DNA from: Halopiger aswanensis
GTDB taxonomy: Archaea; Halobacteriota; Halobacteria; Halobacteriales; Natrialbaceae
Reading direction: 5' to 3'
Length of the DNA stretch: 64,000 nucleotides
Assembly: GCF_003610195.1 (NCBI RefSeq)
Contig: NZ_RAPO01000002.1
Coordinates: 558,001-622,000, forward strand
The translations under genes were made by a program, and so were the position numbers. Position 1 is the stretch's first letter. Every line of letters starts with the position of its first letter. The notes under the pieces are model-generated. The model was not told the origin of the DNA. It worked only from the letters and a program-made list of their open reading frames with translations, and searched no databases. Positions 42,785 to 52,357 of this stretch are shown here, piece by piece.

Positions 42785-43939
42785 ATGACCGACACCGGTG
42801 CCGACGCCGACGGCGAGGAACGCACCGAGTACCACACGCTGCTCGGGATCGGAGCGGAAGCCTTCGAGAGCCTCGAGCCCCACCTCGAGACCCGGTCGTA
42901 CGAGGACCGGGAGTACCGCCACGTCCCCGACTACCGCCGCGGCGTCGAGCGCGGTACCACCCTGCTCGAGGGAACCGTCGTCCGCGGGTTCCCGAAGGTC
43001 CCCCGCACGCTCGTCCTCGAGGAGGGGATCCCCGAGCAGTTCGGCGACCGCGAGGAGATCGCCGTCGAGGAGAAGCTAAACGGCTACAACGTCCGCGTCG
43101 CCCGCGTCGACGGCGAGGTCCTCGCGTTCTCCCGTAGCGGGATGATCTGTCCGTTCACGACTCGCATTCTCGATCGGCTCGTCGACCTCGAGCCGTTGTT
43201 CGACGAGTATCCGGCGGCGATGGTCTGCGGCGAGATGATCGGGCCGGAGAACCCCTACACCGCCCACGACTACCCCGACGTCGAATCGATCGCCTTCCGC
43301 GCGTTCGACTGGCGGGACCGCGAGTCCGGCGAGCCCCTGCCGGTCCGCGAGCGCCGCGAGCGCTACGAGCGGTTCGACGTCCCGCAGACGCCGCTGCTCG
43401 GAATCTACGCCGTCGACGAAGCGGCCGACGAGGTGCGCGAGCTCATCGCGGATCTAAACGAACGGGGTCGCGAAGGGGTCGTGATGAAATCACCCGACGG
43501 CGACGTGCAGCTAAAGTACACGACCTCGGCGGCGAACCGGGGCGATCTCGCGTACGCCTTCTCCTTTCCCTTCGACTACGGACAGCCGTTCATGTTCCGG
43601 CGGCTCATCCGCGAGGCGTTCCAGTCCGTCGAGTGGGGTGAATCCGATGAGCAGGCTCGCGAGCGGGCGCACGACCTCGGCGAGGCCATCCTGCTGTCGA
43701 TGCGCGACACCGTCGAAACCGTCGCCGACGGCGACCGCGTCGGCGAACGCCACACCGTCCGCGCCAGTTCGGACACGATCGACGTCCTGTTCGAGCACCT
43801 CCGCGGACAGGGACTGGATATCGAAATAGAGGACGACCGGCGCGAGGACGGGGACCGCGTCGTCACCTTCCGCAAGCGGACGCAGTCGACCAACGACAAG
43901 ACGCGAAACTACCTCGAGGGGCAGATCGTCCGCGAGTGA
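42785..43939 (+). CDS. ATP-dependent RNA ligase, Rnl3 / Pab1020 type
   Basis: The 384-residue protein has covalent nucleotidyltransferase motifs: motif I EEKLNGYNVR with the likely adenylated Lys97, ICGEM-like VCGEMIGPENPY (motif III area), GREGVVMKSP (motif IV) and VQLKYTTS (motif V). A C-terminal helical domain follows. The archaeal family joins or circularises RNA ends. Its usual partner (PIN protein) is encoded nearby. The ATG at 42785 (MTDTGADADG) gives an acidic N-terminus typical of the host. Confidence 0.9.
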   Translation: MTDTGADADGEERTEYHTLLGIGAEAFESLEPHLETRSYEDREYRHVPDYRRGVERGTTLLEGTVVRGFPKVPRTLVLEEGIPEQFGDREEIAVEEKLNGYNVRVARVDGEVLAFSRSGMICPFTTRILDRLVDLEPLFDEYPAAMVCGEMIGPENPYTAHDYPDVESIAFRAFDWRDRESGEPLPVRERRERYERFDVPQTPLLGIYAVDEAADEVRELIADLNERGREGVVMKSPDGDVQLKYTTSAANRGDLAYAFSFPFDYGQPFMFRRLIREAFQSVEWGESDEQARERAHDLGEAILLSMRDTVETVADGDRVGERHTVRASSDTIDVLFEHLRGQGLDIEIEDDRREDGDRVVTFRKRTQSTNDKTRNYLEGQIVRE

Positions 43940-44156
43940 CCCCGTACCGACGCTCCTCGACGCCGCTCGGCGACGGGAAAGTTTAAAGTTAACACAATGA
44001 CATCTTCACGTCGACACCGATGAGTCCCCTCCTAACCGCTCTCCGATCAGCGTCACGCGGTTTTCACGGCGTCGCTACCGCTCGGGGCCGATTCGATCGT
44101 CGCGCGAGCGAGAACGTTCCGTCCACCACTAGTGACGGTCCGTTACGTCACGGTGC

Positions 44157-44855
44157 ATGATCGACGATCGGTTCGTCGCGCTCGCCGTCGCGCTCGTCTG
44201 TCTCCTCGCCGCCTCGACGGTCGCCGCGACGTTCGAAGCGATCGAACTCGAGGGCGGATTCGACGCGCCCGGCGGCCCCGCAGAACCGATCGAATCCGAC
44301 TACGGCAGGACGGTCGGTTCGAGCGCCGACGACGGCGACGGGGGCGTTCCCGTCGTGTTCCGGACGCTCCCGATCGACGATTCGACGGCGGCGTCGGCGG
44401 AACGAACGGCCGATCCGCCCACCGGGGTAGCGGTCGCCGCGTTAGTGCTGGTCCTCGCGGGGATCGTCGGAATCGGTTATCGCTTCACTCGCGGCGAGTC
44501 GGTCGACCGAGATGGGGACGAAACCGGAACCGAGGACGGAGACGACTGCGAGGTCGCCAGCCTGGCTCGCGGCGATCGAATTCGGGAGCCGTCGAACGAC
44601 GTCGTCCGTGCCTGGCTGCTGTTCGCTCGGTCGACGGTACCCGATCCGGAGCGCAGGCGAACGCGAACGCCCGGTGAAATTCAGCGGCGAGCGATCGGAA
44701 ACGGCTACGATCGGACGAGCGTGCGCGAACTGACGGGCCTCTTCCGTGATGTCCAGTACGGCCCGATCGAGGCCGACCCCCGCCGCGAACGACGTGCGGC
44801 CGCGCTACTGACACGAATTGCCGAGTCGAACGTCGGCGAGGGTGATTCGGCGTGA
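44157..44855 (+). CDS. DUF4129 domain membrane protein
   Basis: The 232-residue protein has an N-terminal helix or signal anchor (about 7-27), an acidic extracellular-looking linker, a second helix (about 90-110), and a C-terminal DUF4129-like domain (VVRAWLLFARSTVPDP...TPGEIQRRAI...SVRELTGLFRDVQYG). The family occurs with DUF58 and MoxR genes in cell-envelope or metal-insertion systems. It overlaps the DUF58 gene by 4 nt. Confidence 0.85.
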   Translation: MIDDRFVALAVALVCLLAASTVAATFEAIELEGGFDAPGGPAEPIESDYGRTVGSSADDGDGGVPVVFRTLPIDDSTAASAERTADPPTGVAVAALVLVLAGIVGIGYRFTRGESVDRDGDETGTEDGDDCEVASLARGDRIREPSNDVVRAWLLFARSTVPDPERRRTRTPGEIQRRAIGNGYDRTSVRELTGLFRDVQYGPIEADPRRERRAAALLTRIAESNVGEGDSA

Positions 44856-46924
44856 CCGGGACGAAACCGTCTCACGATGGCAAGCACGCCGCGGGACGTA
44901 GTCGCGGGCTCGCGCTCGCGTTTTTCGTCGTACTGGGCGGCGTGATCGTGCTGCTCGAGCCGACGCTCGTTCCCGACGTCGGCGTCCCGATGATCGCCGT
45001 CGCGGCGCTGGCCGTGCTGGCGTTCGGACTCGGTGCGTTCAGGCTCCGTCGCGGACTCCGGAACCGATCGGTCGACGGTCGCGGGTGGCTCGACGAGTCG
45101 ACGAGCGACCGCACGGCGCCGGCGCCCGGCGACGACTGGTACCGACGGCTCCGATCGGTCGCGGTCGGAGCGGCGACCGAACGGAAGGCCGTTTCCCCGG
45201 AAGCGATCACCGCGGACCTCGCGGAGCTCGCCGGAACCGTTCTCGAGACCGAGTCGACGTCGGACCGCCGACCGTCGCCCCGTGACGATTCGTGGACGGA
45301 CGATCCGTACGCGAGGGCGCTCTGTACGGGTGAGCCGTACTCGCTGCGGGAGCACCTTCGGTGGTGGTTGACCCGGACGTCGCCGTTCTCGCACCGCGTC
45401 GTCCGGTTTGCCGACGAACTGTCGGCTCGAGCCGCGGATCGCGGCGACCGCGAAGCGAGCGGGTTCGAAGACCGATCTCTGCACCGGTCCGACCCGGACG
45501 CGGACCCGGTCGACGGGGTTCGATCGAAACCGGCGGACCCGTCCGACCGCGCCCCATCCGAGCGGGATGACGTCGACGTCCTGGTGCAGCGAACCGGTCG
45601 ATGGAACGGGGTCGGGGCGACCGCCGTCGCGTTCGGCCTCCTCGCGCTCGGCATCGTCGCCCGAAACCCCGGACTGTTGCTCGCCAGTGCGTGTGCCGTC
45701 GTCGCCGCCGTACTCGTTCGGTTCGCGTCGCCGCCACCGGCTGCGCTCGAGATCGAACGCCGGTTCGAGCCGCCCGAGCCCGAGTACGGCGACGAGGTCG
45801 ACGTGACGGTGACCGTTACGAACGCCGGCTCTCGGATCCTCCCCGACGTTCGACTGGTCGACGCCGTTCCGCCGGGGGTCCCGGTTCTCGACGGCGTCCC
45901 CCGGGCCGTCGCGGCGCTTCGTCCGGGGGCGTCCACGTCGTTTACGTACACCGTCAGCGCCGGCCGCGGCCGACACCGGTTCGGCCCCCTCCGCGTCCGA
46001 TACCGCGACTGGACCGGCGGATGGGAACGGCTCGAGCGGACGACCGTCGACTCGAGCGACGGCGCGTCCGAACGGGAGTTCGCGTGTCTCGCCTCGATCG
46101 AGCCCGCCGAAGGGTCGCTCGAGTCAATTCGAGCGACGGGGTATCCCGGGACGACGACGGTTTCGGCGGCCGGATCGGGGACGGCATTCCACTCGCTTCG
46201 GGAGTACCGACGCGGCGACCCGGTAAACCGGATCGACTGGCGACATCGCGCAAAGACCGGCCGCCTCGCGACCAAACGCTATCACGACGACCGACGGCCG
46301 TCCTTCGCGTTGGCGGTGGACGCCAGGCGAGCTGCCCGTCGGACGGACTCGACGGGCCGGTCGACGGTCGATCGCACCGTCGCGATCGCGGGAACGCTGG
46401 CGGCGACGCTGCTCGCGGATCGTTCCCGCGTCGGAATCCAAATCCTCGGACCCGAGTCGGTCTCCGGCGTCCCGGTCGACCGGGGCCGCGTTCACCGCGA
46501 ACGGCTCGAACGCGTGCTATCGTTCGACGAGACCCTCGTGCGAGGCGTCCCCGGCAACCACCGTGTCGACGCCGGTTCGGTCGCCGACACCGACCGCGAG
46601 GTACCGGAGCTCGATCTCGAATCGACTATCGCCGACCTTCTCGACGGGATCGCGCCCGGCACGCAGGTGATCGTCGTCTCGCCGCTGACCGACGACGGGG
46701 TCGTCGAGATCATCGAGCGGCTGTCGGCCCGAAACCGTCCGCTCTTCGTCGTCAGCCCGGATCCGACCTACTGGAACGATCCCGTGAGGGCGCTCGCCGG
46801 CCTCGAACGACTCGAGCGGCTCGATCGACTCCGAACAGCCCGCATTCCCGTGCTCGACATCGGCCGGGGGACGGCGGACGACATCGTAAATCGGCTGCGG
46901 ACCCACCCGCGCACGATCGCATGA
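44852..46924 (+). CDS. DUF58 protein fused to an N-terminal DUF7269-like region
   Basis: The 690-residue protein starts with two helices (about 19-65) and a charged region with EHLRWWLTRTSPFS, which in related clusters I recall as a separate DUF7269-type gene. A second helical pair (about 255-292) is followed by a CARDB-like beta domain (VDVTVTVTNAGSRILPDVRLVD). The DUF58 core then has GTAFHSLREYRRGDPVNRIDWRHRAKTGRLATKRY and a vWA-like end. DUF58 proteins work with MoxR AAA ATPases, none of which is in the window. The 4-nt overlaps on both sides indicate one operon. Confidence 0.85.
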   Translation: MTGTKPSHDGKHAAGRSRGLALAFFVVLGGVIVLLEPTLVPDVGVPMIAVAALAVLAFGLGAFRLRRGLRNRSVDGRGWLDESTSDRTAPAPGDDWYRRLRSVAVGAATERKAVSPEAITADLAELAGTVLETESTSDRRPSPRDDSWTDDPYARALCTGEPYSLREHLRWWLTRTSPFSHRVVRFADELSARAADRGDREASGFEDRSLHRSDPDADPVDGVRSKPADPSDRAPSERDDVDVLVQRTGRWNGVGATAVAFGLLALGIVARNPGLLLASACAVVAAVLVRFASPPPAALEIERRFEPPEPEYGDEVDVTVTVTNAGSRILPDVRLVDAVPPGVPVLDGVPRAVAALRPGASTSFTYTVSAGRGRHRFGPLRVRYRDWTGGWERLERTTVDSSDGASEREFACLASIEPAEGSLESIRATGYPGTTTVSAAGSGTAFHSLREYRRGDPVNRIDWRHRAKTGRLATKRYHDDRRPSFALAVDARRAARRTDSTGRSTVDRTVAIAGTLAATLLADRSRVGIQILGPESVSGVPVDRGRVHRERLERVLSFDETLVRGVPGNHRVDAGSVADTDREVPELDLESTIADLLDGIAPGTQVIVVSPLTDDGVVEIIERLSARNRPLFVVSPDPTYWNDPVRALAGLERLERLDRLRTARIPVLDIGRGTADDIVNRLRTHPRTIA

Positions 46925-47412
46925 CTGAGTATTCGGTTCCCCGGCTGTCGGCGCTCGCGTCCCTGATCGCCGGCGGACTGTGCGTCGTCCTCACCGCGAC
47001 GTCGGCGGCCGGCCTCGGCATCGGTGCGGTCGCCGTCGGTGCGATGGGACTCGGACTGTACGCCGGCCGGGACGGACCGGTCGTACTCGGGACGGTCGGT
47101 CTGCTCGGACTGCTCGCCGTCGGCGCGGTTCTCGGGGTTGGAATCGAGTTCGTCCTCGTCGCTGCGGCCGCGATCGCGATCGCGTACGACCGGGCGCACA
47201 CGGCGATCGGACTGGGGTACGATGCCGGGCTGGACGTTCCGACGCGGACGGTAGAGATCGTGGGGCTGAGCTACGCGCTCGGGGTCGTAACCGCCGTGAT
47301 CGGCGGCGGATACGTCCTCTTTAGGTCCGTCCCCCGACAGCCGTCACCGTCCGCGATGGTGGTCATTCTAGTCGGCTTCCTGGCGCTCACGTACGTCGTC
47401 GGCTCCCGATGA
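46921..47412 (+). CDS. DUF7519-like small membrane protein
   Basis: The 163-residue protein has five to six hydrophobic, Gly/Ala/Val-rich segments over almost all its length. It is the third gene of the DUF4129-DUF58 operon, with an ATGA overlap. The DUF7519 name rests on position in the cluster and my memory of it, so it is tentative. Function unknown. Confidence 0.65.
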   Translation: MTEYSVPRLSALASLIAGGLCVVLTATSAAGLGIGAVAVGAMGLGLYAGRDGPVVLGTVGLLGLLAVGAVLGVGIEFVLVAAAAIAIAYDRAHTAIGLGYDAGLDVPTRTVEIVGLSYALGVVTAVIGGGYVLFRSVPRQPSPSAMVVILVGFLALTYVVGSR

Positions 47413-47429
47413 CGGCCGGGACTGCGAGA

Positions 47430-48119
47430 CTATTCGTCGGCCGAGTGCTCGGCGATTTCCGCGATCCGATCGCTCCCTTCGTCCACGTAGCCGCCGTGGT
47501 AACAGACGGTGTGCTCGACCTCGAGGTCGGCCAACTTCCCGACGGACTCGAGCGCGCGGTCCATGTCGGGCGTGAACTCGGGCCGCGGGCCCGCAAGCGT
47601 CTCGTCGTCGACGACGAGCGCGTCGGCCGCCAGCAGCAGGTCGCTCTCGGGGAAGTGCAGGGAGGTGTGTCCCGGCGTGTGACCGGGCGTCTCGAGGACC
47701 TCCATCGGCCCGGCCAGCGTCGGAATCCGGACGCCCTCGACGAGTTCCAGATCGACCGAGACGGGCGGGTAGCGGTCGTCGCCGTCGCCCTTGATCGGGT
47801 CCCGTTCGCCGGCGACGTACGGCGCTTCGTCGCGGTGGGTCGCGACGGTCGCGTCCGTCCGCGCGAGGAGATCGTCGAGGCCCCCGGCGTGATCGGCGTC
47901 GTGGTGCGTGATCAGCGCGAGCCAGACGTCCTCGAGGTCGTAGCCGAGGCTGTCGATGTGCGTCTCGAGGTAGCGGATGCTGTCCTCGGGGCCGACGTCG
48001 ATCAGGACCAGGCCGCGCTCGGTTTCGACGACCGCGGGGTTGAACGTGACCTCGCGCTCGCCGTACTCGACCGTGATCGGGAGCGCGTGCAAGCCGGGTT
48101 CGTCGTCTCGGGTGGTCAT
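47430..48119 (-). CDS. Metallo-beta-lactamase-fold hydrolase
   Basis: The 229-residue protein has the MBL signature ITHHDADHAGG, a second metal His in ETPGHTPGHTSL, DALVVDDE with the bridging Asp, and a late CYHGGYV His. It probably hydrolyses a thioester, lactone or phosphodiester; the exact substrate is unknown. ATG 48119 is preferred to 48140. It converges with the DUF58 operon. Confidence 0.88.
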   Translation of the reverse strand: MTTRDDEPGLHALPITVEYGEREVTFNPAVVETERGLVLIDVGPEDSIRYLETHIDSLGYDLEDVWLALITHHDADHAGGLDDLLARTDATVATHRDEAPYVAGERDPIKGDGDDRYPPVSVDLELVEGVRIPTLAGPMEVLETPGHTPGHTSLHFPESDLLLAADALVVDDETLAGPRPEFTPDMDRALESVGKLADLEVEHTVCYHGGYVDEGSDRIAEIAEHSADE

Positions 48120-48195
48120 ACGCGGCCGTTCGGTCGACAACGGGAAAGAACTGCAGGATCGTCGCTCGAGAGCGAACCGACCGGTCGAACCGCGA

Positions 48196-49383
48196 TTACT
48201 CGAGGGCGGCGTCGATCGCCTGCTCCAAGTCGGCGATCAGGTCGTCGACGTGTTCGATGCCGACGCTCGCCCGAATGAGGCTGTCCTCGAGGCCGGCTTC
48301 GATTCGTTCCTCGCGGGGGATGGCGGCGTGGGTCATCGGCGCGGGCTGTTCGATCAGGCTCTCGACGCCGCCCAGGCTCTCCGCGAGCGTGAAGACCTCG
48401 GTGTTCGAGACGACCTCGCTGGCTTCCTCCATGGTGGCGTCGAGTTCGAAGCTCACCATTCCGCCGAAGTCGTCCATCTGCTCGCGTGCGATCTCGTGAC
48501 CCGGGTGGGACTCGAGACCGGGGTAGTAGACGCGGTCGACGTCGGGGTGGTCCTCGAGCCACTCCGCGATCGCGCGGGCGTTCTCGCAGTGGCGATCCAT
48601 CCGAACGGGGAGGGTCTTCGTCCCGCGGAGGACGAGGAACGACTCGAAGGGGCCCGGCGTCGCGCCGACGGCGTTCTGGTAGAAGCCGAACTCCTCGTCT
48701 AACTCCTCGTCGTTGGTCAGCAGGGCGCCGCCGACCACGTCGGAGTGGCCGCCGAGGTACTTGGTCAGCGAGTGCGAGACGATGTCCGCGCCCAGGTCGA
48801 GCGGGCGCTGCAGGTACGGCGTCGCGAAGGTGTTATCGATCGCACAGAGCGCGTCGTGTTCGTGGGCGATCTCGGCCGCGCCTTCGATATCGACGATCGA
48901 CAGCAGCGGATTGGTCGGCGTCTCGAGCCAGAGCAGTTCCGTCTCTTCGCGGAAAGCGTCCTCGATGGCCTCGAGGTCGGTCATGTCGACGAAACTGAAA
49001 TCGAGGTCGTAGTCCTCGTAGACCTGCGTGAAGATGCGGTGGGTGCCGCCGTAGACGTCGTTGCCCGTCACGACGTGGTCGCCGGCCTCGAGCAGGTTCA
49101 GGACCGTATTGATGGAGGCCATCCCGCTGGCGAAGGCCCGTCCGTACTCGGCGTTCTCGAGGCTCGCGAGGTTCTGCTCGAGGTCGGTGCGGGTTGGGTT
49201 GCCGGTCCGGGAGTACTCGTAGCCGCGGTGCTCGCCGGGCGCGTCCTGCTTGTACGTCGAATTGGCGTGGATCGGCGTCATCAGCGCGCCGGTCTCCTCG
49301 TCGGGGTCCTGCCCGGCGTGGATCGACCGGGTTTCGATCCGATGGTCGTCGGGCTCGGAGCTGCCGTCGTGCTCGTCGGTCAT
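48196..49383 (-). CDS. metB: Cystathionine gamma-synthase-type trans-sulfuration enzyme
   Basis: The 395-residue PLP enzyme has YEYSRTGNPTR, ASGMASINTVLNLLEAGDHV, the PLP-lysine motif SHSLTKYLGGHSD (K208), and the late TLAESLGGVESLIEQP. The family covers cystathionine gamma-synthase and gamma-lyase. Gamma-synthase is the likelier role because two methionine-synthase genes lie in the same window, but lyase activity cannot be excluded. It lies on the same strand as, and 76 nt upstream of, the MBL-fold gene. Confidence 0.88.
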   Translation of the reverse strand: MTDEHDGSSEPDDHRIETRSIHAGQDPDEETGALMTPIHANSTYKQDAPGEHRGYEYSRTGNPTRTDLEQNLASLENAEYGRAFASGMASINTVLNLLEAGDHVVTGNDVYGGTHRIFTQVYEDYDLDFSFVDMTDLEAIEDAFREETELLWLETPTNPLLSIVDIEGAAEIAHEHDALCAIDNTFATPYLQRPLDLGADIVSHSLTKYLGGHSDVVGGALLTNDEELDEEFGFYQNAVGATPGPFESFLVLRGTKTLPVRMDRHCENARAIAEWLEDHPDVDRVYYPGLESHPGHEIAREQMDDFGGMVSFELDATMEEASEVVSNTEVFTLAESLGGVESLIEQPAPMTHAAIPREERIEAGLEDSLIRASVGIEHVDDLIADLEQAIDAALE

Positions 49384-49511
49384 GGTCGAGACGAGGCGCG
49401 GGCGGCAGTTACGTCTGTCCTTCGTCGGCCCGCCGTGTCAGAGAGTGTCCCGCTTTCGGACGGTGTCGACCGGATACGCTTTTCCCGCGTAGTGTGAATG
49501 CAACAACACGT

Positions 49512-49934
49512 ATGGGACGACCCTGGAAACGAATCGCGCTCGATTTCGTCGTCGGGATTACGGCACTGATCGCGGCGCGACAGCTCCGTCTGCTCGAGGG
49601 CGATGCCGATTCCGACGACGGCGATGACGACGACCGTTCAGTTCGGTTGGATCCCGAATGGGCGCTCGTCGGCGCCGCCTCGAGCGTCGGCTGGACGTAC
49701 GCATACGATATCGACGCGCTCGGCCTGCGGCGGTCGGCGAAACGACGGCTGGCGCTGACAGCGTGCTGGACCCTCTTCTCCCGCCGGTTCCTTCCGAACG
49801 ACGTTTCGAACGACGTCTCGAGGACGTACAGTCACACCGTCGGCACGGGCATCGGAGCGCTGTGCTACCGGTTCTGGTTCGGGCTCGTCCGCCCGCGGCC
49901 CGGATCGTGGGGCTCGAACGGAGCGAGTGAGTGA
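49512..49934 (+). CDS. Haloarchaeal protein of unknown function
   Basis: The 140-residue protein has one possible N-terminal helix (about 7-28) with an acidic run after it (GDADSDDGDDDD), and a mixed hydrophobic middle (WALVGAASSVGWTYAYDI). No family is recognised. It stands between the cystathionine gamma-synthase gene (divergent) and the eL21 gene. Confidence 0.58.
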   Translation: MGRPWKRIALDFVVGITALIAARQLRLLEGDADSDDGDDDDRSVRLDPEWALVGAASSVGWTYAYDIDALGLRRSAKRRLALTACWTLFSRRFLPNDVSNDVSRTYSHTVGTGIGALCYRFWFGLVRPRPGSWGSNGASE

Positions 49935-50043
49935 CGGCATCGGGAACCGCGTCCGTCGAATCCGCGGGGGTCGCCCGCGCGGGCGCTGACGAACCCGGAA
50001 CGTGCGTTTTATAACCATCACCAAGTAAGAGGGGCGTACGACT

Positions 50044-50352
50044 ATGCCGAACTCTAATGGCCCACGTCAAGGAACCCGAGGCAAACTCTCGAACGATCCG
50101 CGAGACCGCGGCTCCTCGCCGCCCCAGCGCGCGATTCAGCAGTACGAGGAGGGCGAGAAGGTCCACCTCAAGATCGACCCGAGCGTCCACAAGGGTCGCT
50201 TCCACCCGCGCTTCGACGGACACACCGGCGAAGTCGTCGGCAAGCAGGGCGACGCGTTCAAGGTCCGCATCAACGACGGCGGCAAGGACAAGACGCTGAT
50301 CGTGACCGCGGCCCACATGCGCGCCCAGGACCGGTCCGAAGACCGGGTCTGA
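50044..50352 (+). CDS. rpl21e: Large-subunit ribosomal protein eL21
   Basis: The 102-residue protein has the L21e pattern [39 protein letters not shown] and [27 protein letters not shown] box about 31-38 nt upstream gives a short leader. It heads the conserved archaeal series eL21-Rpb4-DUF655, with Rpb4 15 nt downstream. Confidence 0.95.
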   Translation: MPNSNGPRQGTRGKLSNDPRDRGSSPPQRAIQQYEEGEKVHLKIDPSVHKGRFHPRFDGHTGEVVGKQGDAFKVRINDGGKDKTLIVTAAHMRAQDRSEDRV

Positions 50353-50367
50353 GCCCTACAGAACAAG

Positions 50368-50724
50368 ATGACGATCTTCAAAGAGATCGTCGACGAGGAG
50401 TTCCTCACCGTCTCGGAAACCAAGGAACTGCTCGCCGACATCGAAGCCGAACGCGCACTGGACGAGGAGCGCGAACTCCCCTACGAACTCGCGCGAGCGA
50501 TCGAACACGCCAACCGATTCGCCGTCCTCGAGCCCGAGGAGGCCCAGCAGCTCGTCGACGACCTGCAGGACCTCGAGAAGGTCGACGAGCCGACGGCCTA
50601 CAAGATCGCCAACCTCCTGCCGCGCAACCGGGACGAACTCCGGTCGGTCTACGCACAGCAGCGGTACTCGCTGTCGGGGGACGAACTCGACGAGATTCTC
50701 AACGTCGTGGCGCAGTACGCCTGA
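50368..50724 (+). CDS. rpoF: RNA polymerase subunit Rpb4 (RpoF)
   Basis: The 118-residue helical protein (EFLTVSETKELLADI, EPTAYKIANLLPRNRDELRSVYAQQRYSL) has the archaeal RpoF pattern and pairs with Rpb7 in the polymerase stalk. It follows the eL21 gene by 15 nt, one operon. Confidence 0.94.
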   Translation: MTIFKEIVDEEFLTVSETKELLADIEAERALDEERELPYELARAIEHANRFAVLEPEEAQQLVDDLQDLEKVDEPTAYKIANLLPRNRDELRSVYAQQRYSLSGDELDEILNVVAQYA

Positions 50725-50923
50725 GCCGGTGTCTGTTTCGGGCTTCGATTTCCGAGCGTCGGTTGCCGGGCAGGTGTGCAGTGTCGGAGTTCGTTTCGAC
50801 AGCGACGGCCATAGAGCGCATTCGGCAGTGACGCCCCGGAAGCGAGTGTCGCGGTCGCAGGTCGCCACGGGCGGAGGTCCGCGCGACCCACCCGCGGTGG
50901 TGGCTCCTGAACATGGGCCGACT

Positions 50924-50931
50924 CTTTAAGT
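50924..50931 (+). promoter_or_regulatory. TATA-like box of the DUF655 gene
   Basis: CTTTAAGT lies 25-32 nt before the ATG at 50956. It shows that DUF655 has its own leaderless promoter, apart from eL21-rpoF. Confidence 0.55.
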
Positions 50932-50955
50932 ACAGCGTACCCGTATTCGGAGATA

Positions 50956-51552
50956 ATGAGCGAAGCCGACGGCGACGAGACGGACGTTCGGCGCGCAGTC
51001 GTGTTGGACTACCTCGCACACGGGCTGTCGGACGACGGGCGACCGCAGTACGAGAAGTCTCCAGCGGGATATGCGCTCGAGGTCGACGAGTTCCGCCTCT
51101 ATCAGGTCGCATTCGACGAGGACGAACGGCTCACGATCGGCAGCGAGGTGGTCGTCGAGCCGCCGGAAGAACGCACGGTCGTCACCAAAGCCCACCGCGT
51201 CGACTACGAGGACCTCTCCTCGGGCGCCCAGTCGGAGCTCGAGTACGTGGTCCAGGACTTAGTCGAGGAAAACGAGGAGCGGTTCGTCGACTTCTACAAC
51301 GAGGCCCAGCCGATCACGCTGCGGCTCCACCAGCTGAATCTGCTGCCGGGCATCGGGAAGAAGCTCCGCAACAGCATCCTCGACGAGCGAAAGCGCAAGC
51401 CCTTCGAGAGCTTCGAGGAGCTGTCCGAGCGGGTCTCCGGACTCCACGATCCCGACGAGATCCTCGTCGAGCGTATCCTCGAGGAGCTTCGCGACGACGA
51501 CCTGAAGTATCAAACGTTCGTCGGTCGACAGGAAGAGGAAAACGCCCGCTAA
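50956..51552 (+). CDS. DUF655 nucleic-acid-binding protein
   Basis: The 198-residue protein combines an OB-like N-terminal half with a helix-hairpin-helix (QLNLLPGIGKKLRNSIL) typical of DUF655. It is found in archaea beside eL21, Rpb4 and the RsmA gene and is thought to act in RNA metabolism. Here the RsmA gene is displaced by about 1.9 kb. Confidence 0.92.
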   Translation: MSEADGDETDVRRAVVLDYLAHGLSDDGRPQYEKSPAGYALEVDEFRLYQVAFDEDERLTIGSEVVVEPPEERTVVTKAHRVDYEDLSSGAQSELEYVVQDLVEENEERFVDFYNEAQPITLRLHQLNLLPGIGKKLRNSILDERKRKPFESFEELSERVSGLHDPDEILVERILEELRDDDLKYQTFVGRQEEENAR

Positions 51553-51633
51553 CGTGCCACGCAGCGGGCTGCTCGGACATCCTGCTGACCGGTCACCAGT
51601 ACGTTTAAGAATACGGGAACTGAAAGGAAAACG

Positions 51634-52110
51634 ATGATTGAGACGATTTTACTCGCGATCGGTCCGAGCGATAGCGACCGCATCGACGAACTGACCCAGC
51701 AGACGATCGACGTCGCCGAGCCGACGGGTGCGACCGTCGTTCTGGCACACGTCATCTCGACCAGCGAGTACGAGGACGAGGTCCACAACTACCACGAGGC
51801 CATCGACAAGATGGGTATCGACCTCGAGAACCGGGATCTCACACCCGAAGCGCTGGCCCGGGAGACGGAGCCGGTCAGCGAGATTTCCGATCGACTCGAG
51901 GAGGCGGGCGTCGACGTCGAGATTCGCGCCGCGGTCGGCGACCGCGCCGAGGAGATCATCGAACTAGCTGAGGATGTCGACGCCGACAACGTCATCGTCG
52001 GCGGCCGAAAGCGCTCGCCGACGGGGAAGGCGGTGTTCGGCAGTACGGCCCAGAAGGTGCTGCTCTCCTCGCCGTGTCCGGTCACGTACGTCCGGAGCGG
52101 CACGGTCTGA
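51634..52110 (+). CDS. Universal stress protein (UspA family)
   Basis: The 158-residue Usp protein starts MIETILLAIGPS and has the ATP-binding pattern VIVGGRKRSPTGKAVFGSTAQ. A GTTTAAGA box about 24-32 nt upstream marks its own promoter. It interrupts the usual DUF655-rsmA order. Confidence 0.88.
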   Translation: MIETILLAIGPSDSDRIDELTQQTIDVAEPTGATVVLAHVISTSEYEDEVHNYHEAIDKMGIDLENRDLTPEALARETEPVSEISDRLEEAGVDVEIRAAVGDRAEEIIELAEDVDADNVIVGGRKRSPTGKAVFGSTAQKVLLSSPCPVTYVRSGTV

Positions 52111-52357
52111 GCACCGCCGGATAGCACCGACTTGCGGGGGGACGGCACGAATCACAACGTAGGTCATCGCCATCGCTCGCGCTTCGGTCAAACGACAGGA
52201 GACAGGGGGAGGGAAGATTATCTCGCCGTTGTCACCGCGCTGATCGCAGTATGCGGGCAGAACGTACAGACCGTATCCGTAGCCGTCGAGTACCGACCTT
52301 TAATAGCCCAGTCCGTGAACCCTCGCGGCGACGGCCGCCAGCGGCCGCGCTCAGACG

